A stretch of 64,000 nt of DNA, from contig NZ_CANMIR010000012.1 of assembly GCF_947498015.1 (NCBI RefSeq), positions 1-64,000 of the forward strand, read 5' to 3'. Made by a program: the position numbers and the translations under genes. A model generated the notes under the pieces. That model worked only from the letters and a program-made list of their open reading frames with translations, was not told the DNA's origin and made no database searches. How positions within the stretch are numbered: the stretch's first letter is position 1; the number at the start of each line of letters is the position of its first letter. Source of the stretch: an uncultured Neptuniibacter sp. Its GTDB lineage: Bacteria > Pseudomonadota > Gammaproteobacteria > Pseudomonadales > Balneatricaceae. Below, piece after piece: positions 18,636 to 28,000 of this stretch.

Positions 18636-18663
18636 ATATCTTTTTGATATGGAATAACATATC
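18636..18663. promoter_or_regulatory. Candidate LysR operator: three alternating GATAT half-sites
   Basis: The 199-bp divergent region contains ATATC (18636-18640), GATATG (18646-18651) and CATATC (18658-18663). These form two overlapping inverted repeats with 5- and 6-bp spacers, the second with perfect 6-bp arms. Position and AT-rich dyads fit a LysR recognition site; the assignment is inferred. A related CATATC-N5-CATATG element lies at 19815-19831 ahead of glcD. Confidence 0.5.
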
Positions 18664-18798
18664 CATTATGTATTTTTTTCTATATGAAATCATAATTATA
18701 GTGGCTTCTATCGCTTCCAATTAGCTTGATACGTACCCGATAGGGTTTAGCAGCATCAACATCAAATAATAAAAACAGGTTTTTTTGAGGAATAGATA

Positions 18799-19770
18799 AT
18801 GAGTGTCATTCATAAAGAAAAGATAGAAGGCCCATCTGCATGGAAAGGCAAAGATATAAAAGATGATACGTCTTGGATTTATCAGTGGTCTGATCACTCA
18901 ATTCGCGTTCTCGAGAAAGCCTTAGAAAATATAAATTCTAAAGGCCTCAAAGCACCTAACTTTACTAAAGAAGATTTCCCAATTACCGAGCTTCAAGAAG
19001 ACATCAGCTACTTCAATGAAGAACTAGAGAATGGCCGGGGTTTCATTGTCATTCGCGGCCTACCGATTGAGCGATACACCGATGAAGAGGCAGCTATCCT
19101 TTACTACGGTTTAGGTCTCCATATGGGCACTCCGGTTTCTCAAAATATTAAAGGCGACTTGTTAGGCCATGTGAGAAACATTGGAGCCGAAGATACAAAA
19201 CAGGTTCGCGTCTATGAGACGAATGAATACCTGCCTTATCATGCTGATCTGTCCGACGTTGTTGGATTGCTGTGTCTGCGTAAAGCGAAATCGGGAGGCA
19301 TGAGCAGCATATCAAGTGCGATGACCCTCTTTAATGAAATTCTGGAAAAGCACCCTGAGTACCTTGGGGTTCTTCACCGTCACTTTTTGTTAGAGCACCT
19401 TAATGATGGTGATGTTGGCCTAACGCCAATCTTTAGTTATCACAACGGTAAGTTAAGTGCGATGTACTTGCGCCAGTATATCGAGATCGCTCAGGTAAAT
19501 GCTGGCTTGCCCCTATCTCCTGTGGAAGTTGAAGCCTTAGATCTGATTGATTCGATCTTATCTGATCCGGATATCCGATTAGACATGATGATGGAACCTG
19601 GTGATATTCAGTTCGTTAATAACTATTCAATTTTCCATTCTCGTACAAGCTTCGAAGATTACGACGAACTGGAACGCAGACGTCATCTGTATCGATTATG
19701 GTTAAAGATGCCTAATGCCAGAGAACTGGCGTCAGATTTTCCAGGACGAAATGGCATTTCCAAACGCTAA
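18799..19770 (+). CDS. TauD/TfdA-family Fe(II)/2-oxoglutarate dioxygenase
   Basis: This 323-aa protein has the family's iron site: His-x-Asp in YLPYHADLSD (about residues 148-150) and the distal His in NNYSIFHSRTSF, followed by the Arg-rich RRRHLYRLWLKM segment that would hold 2-oxoglutarate. GRGFIVIRGLPIERYTDEE is also typical. Such enzymes hydroxylate a C-H bond using O2 and 2-oxoglutarate. Substrate is unknown; it is not a close match to taurine dioxygenase. It is the first gene after the LysR operator region, and glcDEF follow in the same direction, suggesting it produces or prepares a 2-hydroxy acid. Confidence 0.85.
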   Translation: MSVIHKEKIEGPSAWKGKDIKDDTSWIYQWSDHSIRVLEKALENINSKGLKAPNFTKEDFPITELQEDISYFNEELENGRGFIVIRGLPIERYTDEEAAILYYGLGLHMGTPVSQNIKGDLLGHVRNIGAEDTKQVRVYETNEYLPYHADLSDVVGLLCLRKAKSGGMSSISSAMTLFNEILEKHPEYLGVLHRHFLLEHLNDGDVGLTPIFSYHNGKLSAMYLRQYIEIAQVNAGLPLSPVEVEALDLIDSILSDPDIRLDMMMEPGDIQFVNNYSIFHSRTSFEDYDELERRRHLYRLWLKMPNARELASDFPGRNGISKR

Positions 19771-19814
19771 CTTACACAACAGCCGATTCTTCTGATTTCA
19801 AACCGTTTGGCCCT

Positions 19815-19831
19815 CATATCTTATACATATG
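19815..19831. promoter_or_regulatory. Possible second LysR site ahead of glcD
   Basis: CATATC (19815-19820), five bases, then CATATG resemble the half-sites in the 18.6-kb operator region. The element lies about 90 bp before glcD and within an imperfect hairpin (TTGGC...GCCAA), so it could instead be part of a weak transcript-end structure. Confidence 0.25.
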
Positions 19832-19917
19832 GGGTGCCAAGACATGCTGTATGTGATTTAGGCACCTTTTGCTTACAGCGATCTGTGTTTCTTCCCGTAT
19901 GAAAACTGGATCACGCC

Positions 19918-21402
19918 ATGACACTTCTTAGCGCCAACTTACGTGACAATCTACTGAACAGCCTTTTACCAGAGCTGTGCCAATTGATTCCTGCGCAATC
20001 GATCATCACAGAAATTGAGCAGCTGCGTACTTTTGAATGTGACGCCTTCACCACCATGCGACAACTGCCGTTGCTGACAGTACTGCCAGAAACGATCGAA
20101 CAGGTACAGCACGTGATGCGTTGCTGTTATCAGTTAAATATTCCCGTCGTAGCTCGCGGTGCAGGCACTGGGTTAACCGCGGGTTCAATGCCCGTTGAAA
20201 ATGGTGTTTTGCTTGGAATGAGCAAATTTGACGAGATCCATGATATCGATCTTAACAATCGTACAGCCCTAATCGGCCCCGGGGTCCGCAACCAGTCGGT
20301 TTCAGATGCGGTTGCACCCTATAATCTGTATTTCGCACCGGACCCCTCCTCACAACTGGCCTGCTCCGTAGGTGGCAATGTTGCCGAAAACGCAGGCGGT
20401 GTGCACTGTCTGAAATATGGTCTAACCGTACATAACATCCTTGAACTTGAACTGGTGACCATCGAAGGTGAGCTGATAACTCTTGGAAGCGCAGCACTGG
20501 ATGCGGCGGGCTATGATCTCACCGCAATCATGACCGGTTCAGAAGGTCTTTTGGGTATCGTCGTTAAAATTAGGGTAAAACTCTTACCGATCCCGACCAG
20601 CACACGAGTCATGCTTGCAGCCTTTGCGACCATTGAAGATGCGGGGGACGCCATTGCAGCAGTGATCGGAGCCGGGATTATTCCTGCTGGGTTGGAGATG
20701 ATTGATCAAACCGGAATTTGTGCTATCGAGGAGCTAATGCATGCGGGGTACCCAACAGATGCAGCAGCGATCATTATCTGCGAACTGGATGGTAGTGTTG
20801 CCGAAGTTGAAGATGAACTGAATAACGTCATCGCTATCTTCACCCATCTCAATGCAACTGATATTCAGATCGCCAGTAATGCCGAAGAGAGCAAACGTAT
20901 CTGGGCTGCACGTAAGGCGGCATTCCCCGCTCTCGCCAGACTCGCACCGGATAATTATATTATGGACGGCACCATCCCACGCCGCGCCCTGTCCCAGGTA
21001 TGGAAGCAGATCAACCAACTAGCGGAACAGTATCAGCTTCAGGTGGTTAATGTCTTCCACGCAGGCGATGGCAACATGCATCCATCAATTCTATTTGACG
21101 CCTCTGATGAAGAGCAGCACCAGCGTGCTTTTGAACTAGGTACCCGCATTCTTGAACTTTGTATCCAAGTTGGAGGTACCATTTCTGGCGAACATGGAAT
21201 CGGCCTGGAGAAGATAAACCAGATGTGCCTGCAGTTTTCCTCCACCGAACTACAACAGTTCCATGCCCTCAAACAAGCTTTTGATGCAAAACAACTACTC
21301 AATCCCGGCAAGCAGATCCCGACCCTGGCTCGTTGTTCCGAATTCAATGCAATGCATGTGCATCAAGGTGAGATGCCATTCCCCCATCTGGAGCGTTTCT
21401 GA
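19918..21402 (+). CDS. glcD: Glycolate oxidase subunit GlcD (FAD-linked)
   Basis: This 494-aa flavoprotein is the catalytic subunit type of glycolate oxidase, oxidising D-2-hydroxy acids. It shows the PCMH FAD-binding domain (VVARGAGTGLTAGSMP, PDPSSQLACSVGGNVAENAGGVHCLKYG, MTGSEGLLGIVVKI) and the C-terminal FAD_oxidase_C domain with NVFHAGDGNMHPSILFD and SGEHGIGLEK. Together with GlcE and GlcF it forms a membrane-associated complex feeding electrons to the respiratory chain. The stop overlaps the glcE start by one base. The true substrate could be a larger 2-hydroxy acid. Confidence 0.92.
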   Translation: MTLLSANLRDNLLNSLLPELCQLIPAQSIITEIEQLRTFECDAFTTMRQLPLLTVLPETIEQVQHVMRCCYQLNIPVVARGAGTGLTAGSMPVENGVLLGMSKFDEIHDIDLNNRTALIGPGVRNQSVSDAVAPYNLYFAPDPSSQLACSVGGNVAENAGGVHCLKYGLTVHNILELELVTIEGELITLGSAALDAAGYDLTAIMTGSEGLLGIVVKIRVKLLPIPTSTRVMLAAFATIEDAGDAIAAVIGAGIIPAGLEMIDQTGICAIEELMHAGYPTDAAAIIICELDGSVAEVEDELNNVIAIFTHLNATDIQIASNAEESKRIWAARKAAFPALARLAPDNYIMDGTIPRRALSQVWKQINQLAEQYQLQVVNVFHAGDGNMHPSILFDASDEEQHQRAFELGTRILELCIQVGGTISGEHGIGLEKINQMCLQFSSTELQQFHALKQAFDAKQLLNPGKQIPTLARCSEFNAMHVHQGEMPFPHLERF

Positions 21403-22514
21403 TGAGGCAAGCTATATCTCCTCCCTCCTTGATGGCTATGACTCAGGATCAAGCTCACGATCATGCACAGGCGTTAGCTGAGCAGGTACGCCAGGCCTAT
21501 GTAAAGAAACAGCCTCTTGCGATCTCCGGGGGGGGCAGTAAAGGTTTTTATGGCCTTCCGGTTGAGGGAGAAACGATTTCGCTCTGTGATTATCAGGGAA
21601 TCATTAGCTATGAACCTTCGGAGCTGGTGATAACCGCACGAGCAGGAACCCCACTCCATATAATCGAAGCGGTCCTGGCTGAAAAGGGCCAGATGTTAGG
21701 CTTTGAGCCGCCCCACTATGATCCCAATGCGACTCTGGGGGGCACCATTGCCTGCGGATTATCCGGCCCCCGGCGCCCATTTAGTGGTGCAGCACGCGAC
21801 TTCGTTCTAGGCGTAACGATGATCAACGGTAAAGGGGATATCCTGCGCTTTGGTGGTCAGGTGATGAAAAATGTAGCGGGCTATGATGTATCACGGTTGA
21901 TGTGTGGTGCTCAGGGGACTCTTGGCGTACTACTGGAGGTGAGTCTGAAAGTGGTTCCTATCCCCAACTATGAAGAGACCCAAGTACTCAACTGCACTGA
22001 AGCGGAGATGCACAGGCTGTTAAGTGAACTGGGACGCCAACCGCTGCCCATCTCAGCCACTCTGTTTCATGACGATCAACTCTATATTCGCCTCTCCGGT
22101 ACAGCAATGGGTGTCCCTTCTGCAGCGCGGATAATCGGTGGGGCCCCTCTGAGAGACGAACACCTCTGGTCACAGATCAAAGAGCAACAGCACCCATTTT
22201 TTCAGTCTGAGCAGATCTGCTGGCGCCTCTCATTGCCACCCGCAGCAAACCCTATTCCGACAGAAATAGCTAAAGATCAACTTATTGAGTGGGGTGGCGC
22301 TCAACGCTGGATATATAGCGAAGCCAGCGACTCCGACATTCTTCAGTGGGCGGAAGCCAATGGGGGCCATGCCACAGCTGTGGATCGCGGGATTCGAGGT
22401 TCTACCCGGTTTCACCCACTCAGCCCGGCACTGCTTTCCCTTAGTAAGCGTATTAAACAGAGCTTCGATCCAGCCGGCATTCTGAATGCGGGTCGCCTCT
22501 ATCCCGACCTGTAA
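21402..22514 (+). CDS. glcE: Glycolate oxidase subunit GlcE (FAD-binding)
   Basis: This 370-aa protein has the PCMH-type FAD domain: PLAISGGGSKGFYG, SYEPSELVITARAGTPL, EPPHYDPNATLGGTIACGLSGPRRP, GAARDFVLGV and VMKNVAGYDVSRLMCGAQGTLG. It ends GILNAGRLYPDL, typical of GlcE. The first start is TGATG-coupled to glcD; internal Met codons at 21432 and 21438 are alternatives. It acts with GlcD and GlcF. Confidence 0.9.
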   Translation: MRQAISPPSLMAMTQDQAHDHAQALAEQVRQAYVKKQPLAISGGGSKGFYGLPVEGETISLCDYQGIISYEPSELVITARAGTPLHIIEAVLAEKGQMLGFEPPHYDPNATLGGTIACGLSGPRRPFSGAARDFVLGVTMINGKGDILRFGGQVMKNVAGYDVSRLMCGAQGTLGVLLEVSLKVVPIPNYEETQVLNCTEAEMHRLLSELGRQPLPISATLFHDDQLYIRLSGTAMGVPSAARIIGGAPLRDEHLWSQIKEQQHPFFQSEQICWRLSLPPAANPIPTEIAKDQLIEWGGAQRWIYSEASDSDILQWAEANGGHATAVDRGIRGSTRFHPLSPALLSLSKRIKQSFDPAGILNAGRLYPDL

Positions 22515-22542
22515 CCTACTTGAATAGAGATGAAAGACAACT

Positions 22543-23778
22543 ATGCAGACCAAAATTGCTGAACCACTCAAACAGATCCCGCATATTCAGGAGGCGGAAT
22601 CGATACTAAGAAAGTGCGTTCATTGCGGCTTCTGCTTGGCAACATGCCCCACCTATAACCTCACAGGTAACGAACTGGACAGCCCTCGGGGACGAATCTA
22701 CCTGCTTAAACAGCTATTCGAAGGCAACCCTGTTTCCAGAATCACACAACAGCACCTGGACAACTGCCTCACCTGCCGAGCCTGTGAAACAACCTGCCCT
22801 TCAAATGTGCAGTATCATCGCCTTATGGAGATCGGTAGTCCCCTAGTGGATCAGAACGTACCTCGCACTCTGAAACAGCGCCTGTTACGCACTGCAATTC
22901 TTAACATTTTACCTTACCGGAACCGATTCACCCCGTTGCTACGCACAGCGCAGGCATTTCGTCCCCTACTACCGAAGTCACTCAATAACAAAGTGCCAGT
23001 TAGGAAAAAACTTAAGACTCATAAAGCAAAAACCTCCACAGATAATACCCCTCGTAAAATGTTACTACTGGAGGGCTGCGTACAACCAGGTATTGATCCG
23101 GATATCAACGCTGCAGCAACCCGGGTGCTCGCACAACTCGGGATCTCACTCATCACCACACCAAAAGCAGGCTGTTGCGGGGCCCTGAGCTACCACCTTA
23201 ACCAGCAGGCAGATGGACTGGATTTCATGCGTCGTAATATCGATGCCTGGTGGCCACTGATCGAACAAGGCTGCGAAGCGATTGTCATGACCGCCAGCGG
23301 CTGCGGAACAACAGTTAAGGAATATGGCAAGTTACTCAAAAACGATCCTGTATATGCAGATAAAGCGCAGCGAGTCTCCTCCCTGACTCAGGACTTGGTT
23401 GAGGTACTCAGTCGCGAGCCTCTGGAACCCCTAGCCATAAGTCCTACCTCAAGTCTGGCATTCCAGTGCCCATGTTCCCTACAACACGGTCAGGGGCTCA
23501 CCGGCACAGTAGAAGCACTTCTAACCCGAATGGGGTTCGAACTCAAACCTGTGAGTGACAACCATCTTTGCTGCGGATCAGCCGGAACCTATTCGATTTT
23601 TCAACCGGAGTTGGCAGATCAACTGCGGCAGAAAAAACTTCAAGCTTTAGACAACTCAGGTGCTGATCAATATGTGTCTGCCAATATCGGTTGTATTAGC
23701 CACCTCTCAGAAGGTACTCATCATTCCGTAAAACACTGGATACAGATCGTCGATACCGCTCTGAAACACACTGCTTAA
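22543..23778 (+). CDS. glcF: Glycolate oxidase iron-sulfur subunit GlcF
   Basis: This 411-aa protein has two N-terminal [4Fe-4S] ferredoxin motifs (CVHCGFCLATCP and CLTCRACETTCP) and two C-terminal cysteine-rich CCG domains (GCVQPG...AGCCGAL; QCPCSLQHG...NHLCCGSAG). It carries electrons from the GlcDE flavins to the quinone pool. A Lys/Thr-rich linker (about 145-165) separates the halves. The gene lies 28 nt after glcE, and the TRAP binding-protein gene follows after 48 nt. Confidence 0.93.
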   Translation: MQTKIAEPLKQIPHIQEAESILRKCVHCGFCLATCPTYNLTGNELDSPRGRIYLLKQLFEGNPVSRITQQHLDNCLTCRACETTCPSNVQYHRLMEIGSPLVDQNVPRTLKQRLLRTAILNILPYRNRFTPLLRTAQAFRPLLPKSLNNKVPVRKKLKTHKAKTSTDNTPRKMLLLEGCVQPGIDPDINAAATRVLAQLGISLITTPKAGCCGALSYHLNQQADGLDFMRRNIDAWWPLIEQGCEAIVMTASGCGTTVKEYGKLLKNDPVYADKAQRVSSLTQDLVEVLSREPLEPLAISPTSSLAFQCPCSLQHGQGLTGTVEALLTRMGFELKPVSDNHLCCGSAGTYSIFQPELADQLRQKKLQALDNSGADQYVSANIGCISHLSEGTHHSVKHWIQIVDTALKHTA

Positions 23779-23826
23779 GTATTCTCACCCCAAAAATAGA
23801 TAAAAAATAATAAGAAGGTAATTACT

Positions 23827-24852
23827 ATGAAATTAAAAACTCTGTTCAAACCAGTAGCCAGTATCGCACTGGGTATGACGTTAGCCACCAGCACATTCGC
23901 CGAAACCACCATGCGAGTAGCAAGCTGGCTACCACCCACTCACCCTCAGAATGCAGTCGTTTTAGACACCTGGGGTAAATGGATCGATGAAGCCACCGAA
24001 GGTCGGGTAAAGATGGTGATCGAATATGGTATGGGCCACCCTAAAACAATGTTCGACCTTGTTGAAGATGGTGTAGTCGATGCCAGTTGGAGTGTGCATG
24101 GATATATCCCCGGTCGATTCAAATTGACCGAATCTGTCGAACTACCAAACCTTAATGCCAGCGCAGAAGCTGCTTCAGTAGCTCTCTGGAGGGTAAGCAA
24201 CAAGTACTACAAACAGGCGAATGAACATGACGGTTTGACGCTGGCCGCTCTGTTTACACATGGACCGGGCCAGATCCACCTCGCCGAACCCATCAACTCA
24301 TTAGCAGATATGAAGGGCCGTAAAATTCGTTTGGGAGGTGGCATCCAAAGCGCGTTAGGCGAGCGTATGGAGGTTACACCCGTCGGGGCACCCGCCCCCA
24401 AAGTTTATGAGATGATGCAGCAAGGAGTGGTCGATGGCGTCTTTATCCCTGCTGGTGAACAGAAAACCCTCCGCCTGAACGAAGTTACAAAACAGCTCGT
24501 TCTGCTGCCCGGCGGTATGTATACCATGAGCTTTGCTATGTTCCTCAACCCGGACTTTATGGCAGGGCTGAGTCCGGAAGATCAGCAGGCAATAATTAAA
24601 GTGTCCGGCGAGAAGCTCTCCGCTCTGGCAGGTCGTGCATGGGATGCAGGCGATGCTGAAGGCCTGAAAGTTGCAAAAAAAGCGGGGGTTTCGATTCTTG
24701 AGGTGAAGCCTGGTGACCTCATTGATCAAGAGTTCCAGTCAATGATCAAGGGTATGGATGAGGATTACCTATCCCGCGTTGCTGACCGTGAGGTAGATGC
24801 AGCTGGCGCGTTGAAAGAGCTGCGTGAGATCGCTCGAAACTACAAACCTTAA
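23827..24852 (+). CDS. TRAP transporter substrate-binding protein (DctP family), orphan
   Basis: A 341-aa periplasmic protein with a signal peptide ending TSTFA. The mature part has the DctP fold pattern: RVASWLPPTHPQNAVVLDTWGKWIDEAT, GHPKTMFDLVEDGVVDASW, LADMKGRKIRLGG and the V-x-x-G-V-V-D-G-V-F block. The DctQ and DctM membrane subunits that every TRAP system needs are not next to it. It may share them with a system elsewhere. Its position after glcDEF suggests it binds the hydroxy acid or precursor oxidised there. Confidence 0.88.
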   Translation: MKLKTLFKPVASIALGMTLATSTFAETTMRVASWLPPTHPQNAVVLDTWGKWIDEATEGRVKMVIEYGMGHPKTMFDLVEDGVVDASWSVHGYIPGRFKLTESVELPNLNASAEAASVALWRVSNKYYKQANEHDGLTLAALFTHGPGQIHLAEPINSLADMKGRKIRLGGGIQSALGERMEVTPVGAPAPKVYEMMQQGVVDGVFIPAGEQKTLRLNEVTKQLVLLPGGMYTMSFAMFLNPDFMAGLSPEDQQAIIKVSGEKLSALAGRAWDAGDAEGLKVAKKAGVSILEVKPGDLIDQEFQSMIKGMDEDYLSRVADREVDAAGALKELREIARNYKP

Positions 24853-25145
24853 CTCAACATCTCAAGTGGCTAGCCGGACTAGAAGTTGAACCGACCTGCT
24901 CTGGAACTCACTTTTCGAAGGCGCTAGCGCATAGTCAGTTTAACTGTAGCTAGCCCTTCTTCCATTCCACTCTAATTCGATACTTTTTCAATGAAATGGC
25001 AGTAGTCTTTTCTGATATTGCGTATCGGCATAAGCGCCTAGTCCCACTGAAGCATACGAACAGAGCAGTACGCTATAATAAAGACACCCTTCCTTTCTGC
25101 CGCATTTTACTCATCAGTAAAGGTTAAAAAATCAAGGAGCATCTT
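24853..25145. other. Intergenic region between the TRAP gene and the DUF1840 gene
   Basis: About 290 bp without a gene. A long imperfect hairpin is possible from GCTAGC near 24922 to GCTAGC near 24949 with an inner CAGTT/AACTG pair, followed by the mildly T-rich CCTTCTTCC; it could end the glc transcript. Nothing else is evident. Confidence 0.4.
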
Positions 25146-25442
25146 ATGCTAGTAACATTCACAACCGATAGTTATAGCAATATTACGATGTTTGGCGATA
25201 TCGGAATTTCCATGCTGGAGATGATGGGACATAGCACTACCGTCCCTGGCGCAATTCTGGCGGCGGACGTACCTGAAGCACTGCGAAAGCTAACTGCTGC
25301 AGTTGATGCTGATAAAACGCAGCCACTCGTAGTTGACGAAGATACTGATGAAACAGAGGTGAGCATTGCAAATCGAGCGATCCCGCTTATTGATCTTCTT
25401 ACCGCTGCAGTGAATGAAAAATCTGACGTTATGTGGAAATAG
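25146..25442 (+). CDS. DUF1840 family protein
   Basis: This 98-aa protein matches the DUF1840 pattern: it opens MLVTFTTDSYSNITMFGDIGISMLEMMGH and ends with a helical IPLIDLLTAAVNEKSDVMW segment. A Cys-free acidic linker (residues 60-75) joins the halves. AAGGAG lies 7 nt before the ATG. Function of the family is unknown. It is a single gene, convergent with tRNA-Ala. Confidence 0.85.
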   Translation: MLVTFTTDSYSNITMFGDIGISMLEMMGHSTTVPGAILAADVPEALRKLTAAVDADKTQPLVVDEDTDETEVSIANRAIPLIDLLTAAVNEKSDVMWK

Positions 25443-25514
25443 TGACAGAGCAGGATCAACAACTCTTTTTCGCTGATAGCGAATACAAGTCGGGATTATA
25501 AATAGATAAGGAAT

Positions 25515-25590
25515 TGGTGGAGCCTAGCGGGATCGAACCGCTGACCTGTTCGCTGCCAGCGAACCGCTCTCCCAGCTGAGCTAAGGCCCC
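25515..25590 (-). tRNA. tRNA-Ala (anticodon GGC)
   Basis: A 76-nt cloverleaf on the minus strand starting GGGGCCTTAGCTCAGCTGGG and ending with an encoded CCA (25515-25517). The anticodon stem GTTCGC/GCGAAC encloses CTGGCAG (anticodon GGC), and the T-loop is GTTCGATCC. A strong promoter lies upstream. Confidence 0.97.
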
Positions 25591-25606
25591 ATATGAAGGT
25601 GGCGCT

Positions 25607-25635
25607 ATATTAATGAGCACGGACCTAAGTGTCAA
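25607..25635 (-). promoter_or_regulatory. Sigma-70 promoter of tRNA-Ala
   Basis: On the minus strand TTGACA (25630-25635), a 17-bp spacer and TAATAT (25607-25612) sit just upstream of the tRNA 5' end at 25590. Confidence 0.8.
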
Positions 25636-25671
25636 CTTATTCAATCAAAACATATGGTTGCCTGATAGGGA

Positions 25672-27834
25672 TCAGGTAATAAGTTCATGAAACTCGAGTT
25701 CACTGTAGGGTAAAGGTTTACTAAACAGGTAACCCTGCACCAGATCGCAACCTGCCGAGTCGATAAAATCAAGCTGAGTTTGATTCTCAACACCTTCTGC
25801 GATAACACTTAAGCCCAATCGATGCGCCATCGCAATAATCGCTTCTACAATCTGTCGATCGTGATGATCATGTTCTACATCTCTAACAAAGGAACGATCA
25901 ATCTTCAAAGCATCAACAGGTAACTGTTTCAGTTGAGCCAGAGAGGAATAACCGGTCCCGAAATCATCGATGGAACAACGGCAACCAATGTTTCTGAGTA
26001 AGCGTAACTGCCTTAAGGCCTCCTCCATATTTTCCATGATCGTTGTTTCAGTGATCTCCATCTCGATCATGGCTGGATCGATACCGTAGCGATTAAAAAT
26101 CTGCTTGGTATCTACTGCAAAATTGGGGTTTGCCAGTTGCTTAGCACTGATATTGATTGCAATCGGTACTAATGGGTCACTAATCTCAAGGGAGCGTTTA
26201 ACACGTGCACAGGCCTGCTCAATTACCCAGTCACCAATCGTAAGAATAAGGCCACACTGTTCTGCTACAGGAATAAATTTATCGGGAGGGATCAAACCTC
26301 GTTCTGGATGATTCCACCGAATCAATGCCTCCAACATCACCACCTGCCGGTTAGCCAGCCTGATAATAGGCTGATAATAAAGTTCCAGATCTCCATTCTC
26401 GATTGCGATCTTCAACTCCTGCTCAATTCTTAATCTCTCAACCGCTTGTGCCTGCAGGGAATGATTAAAAAACGAAGCCTGGTTCTTGCCTAATTTTTTA
26501 GATTCATACAGTGCCATATCCGCATTATTCAGCAGTTCACGCAAATTCGTCGCATCTTCGGGGAGTAGTGTGATACCGATCGATAAACTGACATTCAATG
26601 TATGATTTTCAACGACCATCTCTTGTCGTACATTCTTGATAATCTTCTCAGCGATCGCTTTGCAATCTTTTGCTCGATCAACATTCATCATCAAAATCGC
26701 ATACTCATCTCCACCCAGACGGCAAACGATGTCGCTTTCTCTCATTGTTGCTTTTATGCGGTTGGCAACCTCAATTAAAAGTTGATCACCCGCATTGTGG
26801 CCAAGTGTGTCATTTACCTTTTTAAAATCATCCAGGTCCAGATACATCAATGCGGCTTTTTTACCGGTTCTCTGTAACAGTTTGATCTCATACTCTAACT
26901 GCTGAAGAAAAAGTCTACGATTCACCAGACCTGTTAAAACATCATAAAATGCGAGGTCATTTAACTGTTTCGTCTTTTCAGCAACAATCAGTTTGAGCCT
27001 TTGGGGCTCTTTAAGGATATAAGCAAGAAGGAATGCAAGAAGAGCAGCGACCAGAGTTGACATAACAACCCCTTCCCACAGCTCCAACGGCCTTTCAGGC
27101 AGGGGACGACTGACCGTCAGTGTCCACACAGAGTTAGGAACGTTTATGTCATGACTTTGCGTGAGTGGACCCAGTTGTTTCTGAGAACTATGGAACGTCT
27201 CAGGTTTTCCCGTATCGGGGTGCATTCTTGATATCTCATAGCTATACCCTCTGGTTTCAAGTGAATCCAGATCAGTAAAGCTCAAGAGTGTTTCAAGATA
27301 TATCAGAGCGGATGCAAATCCCCAAAATACCTCCTGATCACCCTCATTAATAAAAACAGGATTACGCCCAATCACCGCAACACCACCTTGAATGAGCTCA
27401 AAAGGGCCTGCAAGGGTTAGTTGTCTCGCATCGACAGCTAACATCGCCTCAGCGCGACGCTTGTCATCACGCAACAGGTCGTGACCGATCGCTTTCTCGT
27501 TCCCTGCTAATGGGTATATATAGCGGATCACGCCATCAGGTGCTAACTGCAGATTGGATATACCGCCGGTTGAACGGATTATCTGTTCAGCAAATTGGTC
27601 AAACCCTTCCACCCGGCCTTCGTTGTATCTCACTTCATGTTTTAACAGATAGGTACTTGAGAGTGAACGTGCCAGCCTTCGCTCGATACTTGCAGCCTGA
27701 GACGTCGCCACCCCCTTAATCAGGTACTCCTGCTCTCTCTCCCAGACCTGCTCATAGAGATAGACAAGATAGGATCCCAGAGAAGCGGCACCGAAAAATA
27801 GTATCCAACAAGCCAATAATCTCAAATATCCCAC
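25672..27834 (-). CDS. CHASE-GGDEF-EAL cyclic-di-GMP signalling protein
   Basis: A 720-aa inner-membrane protein. It has a first membrane segment near the N-terminus, a periplasmic CHASE-type sensor (about 40-240), a second membrane segment (about 260-280), a GGDEF domain with GGDEY (Asp376) and an EAL domain starting with Glu502 (EALIRW) plus [10 protein letters not shown] and LKIDRSF. Both catalytic domains retain their key residues, so it may make and/or degrade c-di-GMP. The GTG at 27834 was preferred because AGGAG lies 5 nt upstream; the frame opens earlier at TTG 27861. Confidence 0.93.
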   Translation of the reverse strand: MGYLRLLACWILFFGAASLGSYLVYLYEQVWEREQEYLIKGVATSQAASIERRLARSLSSTYLLKHEVRYNEGRVEGFDQFAEQIIRSTGGISNLQLAPDGVIRYIYPLAGNEKAIGHDLLRDDKRRAEAMLAVDARQLTLAGPFELIQGGVAVIGRNPVFINEGDQEVFWGFASALIYLETLLSFTDLDSLETRGYSYEISRMHPDTGKPETFHSSQKQLGPLTQSHDINVPNSVWTLTVSRPLPERPLELWEGVVMSTLVAALLAFLLAYILKEPQRLKLIVAEKTKQLNDLAFYDVLTGLVNRRLFLQQLEYEIKLLQRTGKKAALMYLDLDDFKKVNDTLGHNAGDQLLIEVANRIKATMRESDIVCRLGGDEYAILMMNVDRAKDCKAIAEKIIKNVRQEMVVENHTLNVSLSIGITLLPEDATNLRELLNNADMALYESKKLGKNQASFFNHSLQAQAVERLRIEQELKIAIENGDLELYYQPIIRLANRQVVMLEALIRWNHPERGLIPPDKFIPVAEQCGLILTIGDWVIEQACARVKRSLEISDPLVPIAINISAKQLANPNFAVDTKQIFNRYGIDPAMIEMEITETTIMENMEEALRQLRLLRNIGCRCSIDDFGTGYSSLAQLKQLPVDALKIDRSFVRDVEHDHHDRQIVEAIIAMAHRLGLSVIAEGVENQTQLDFIDSAGCDLVQGYLFSKPLPYSELEFHELIT

Positions 27835-27959
27835 AGTCGCTCCTGATAAAGCCACACACAAATAACTGAGCTTGCCTTTTCCTGCTTTACGACAAGTATC
27901 CTGTTATAGATCAGTTCCTTACGCTGAGTATAGATAACTATCGGAAAAAAAATAAAAAA

Positions 27960-27984
27960 ACCCGCATCTGCGGGTTTTTTTTAT
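27960..27984 (-). terminator. Rho-independent terminator of gltX
   Basis: CCCGCATCTGCGGG flanked by A and T runs on both sides. It lies just beyond the gltX stop on the minus strand and could work in both directions. Confidence 0.9.
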
Positions 27985-28000
27985 AAGTTCTTATACTGAA

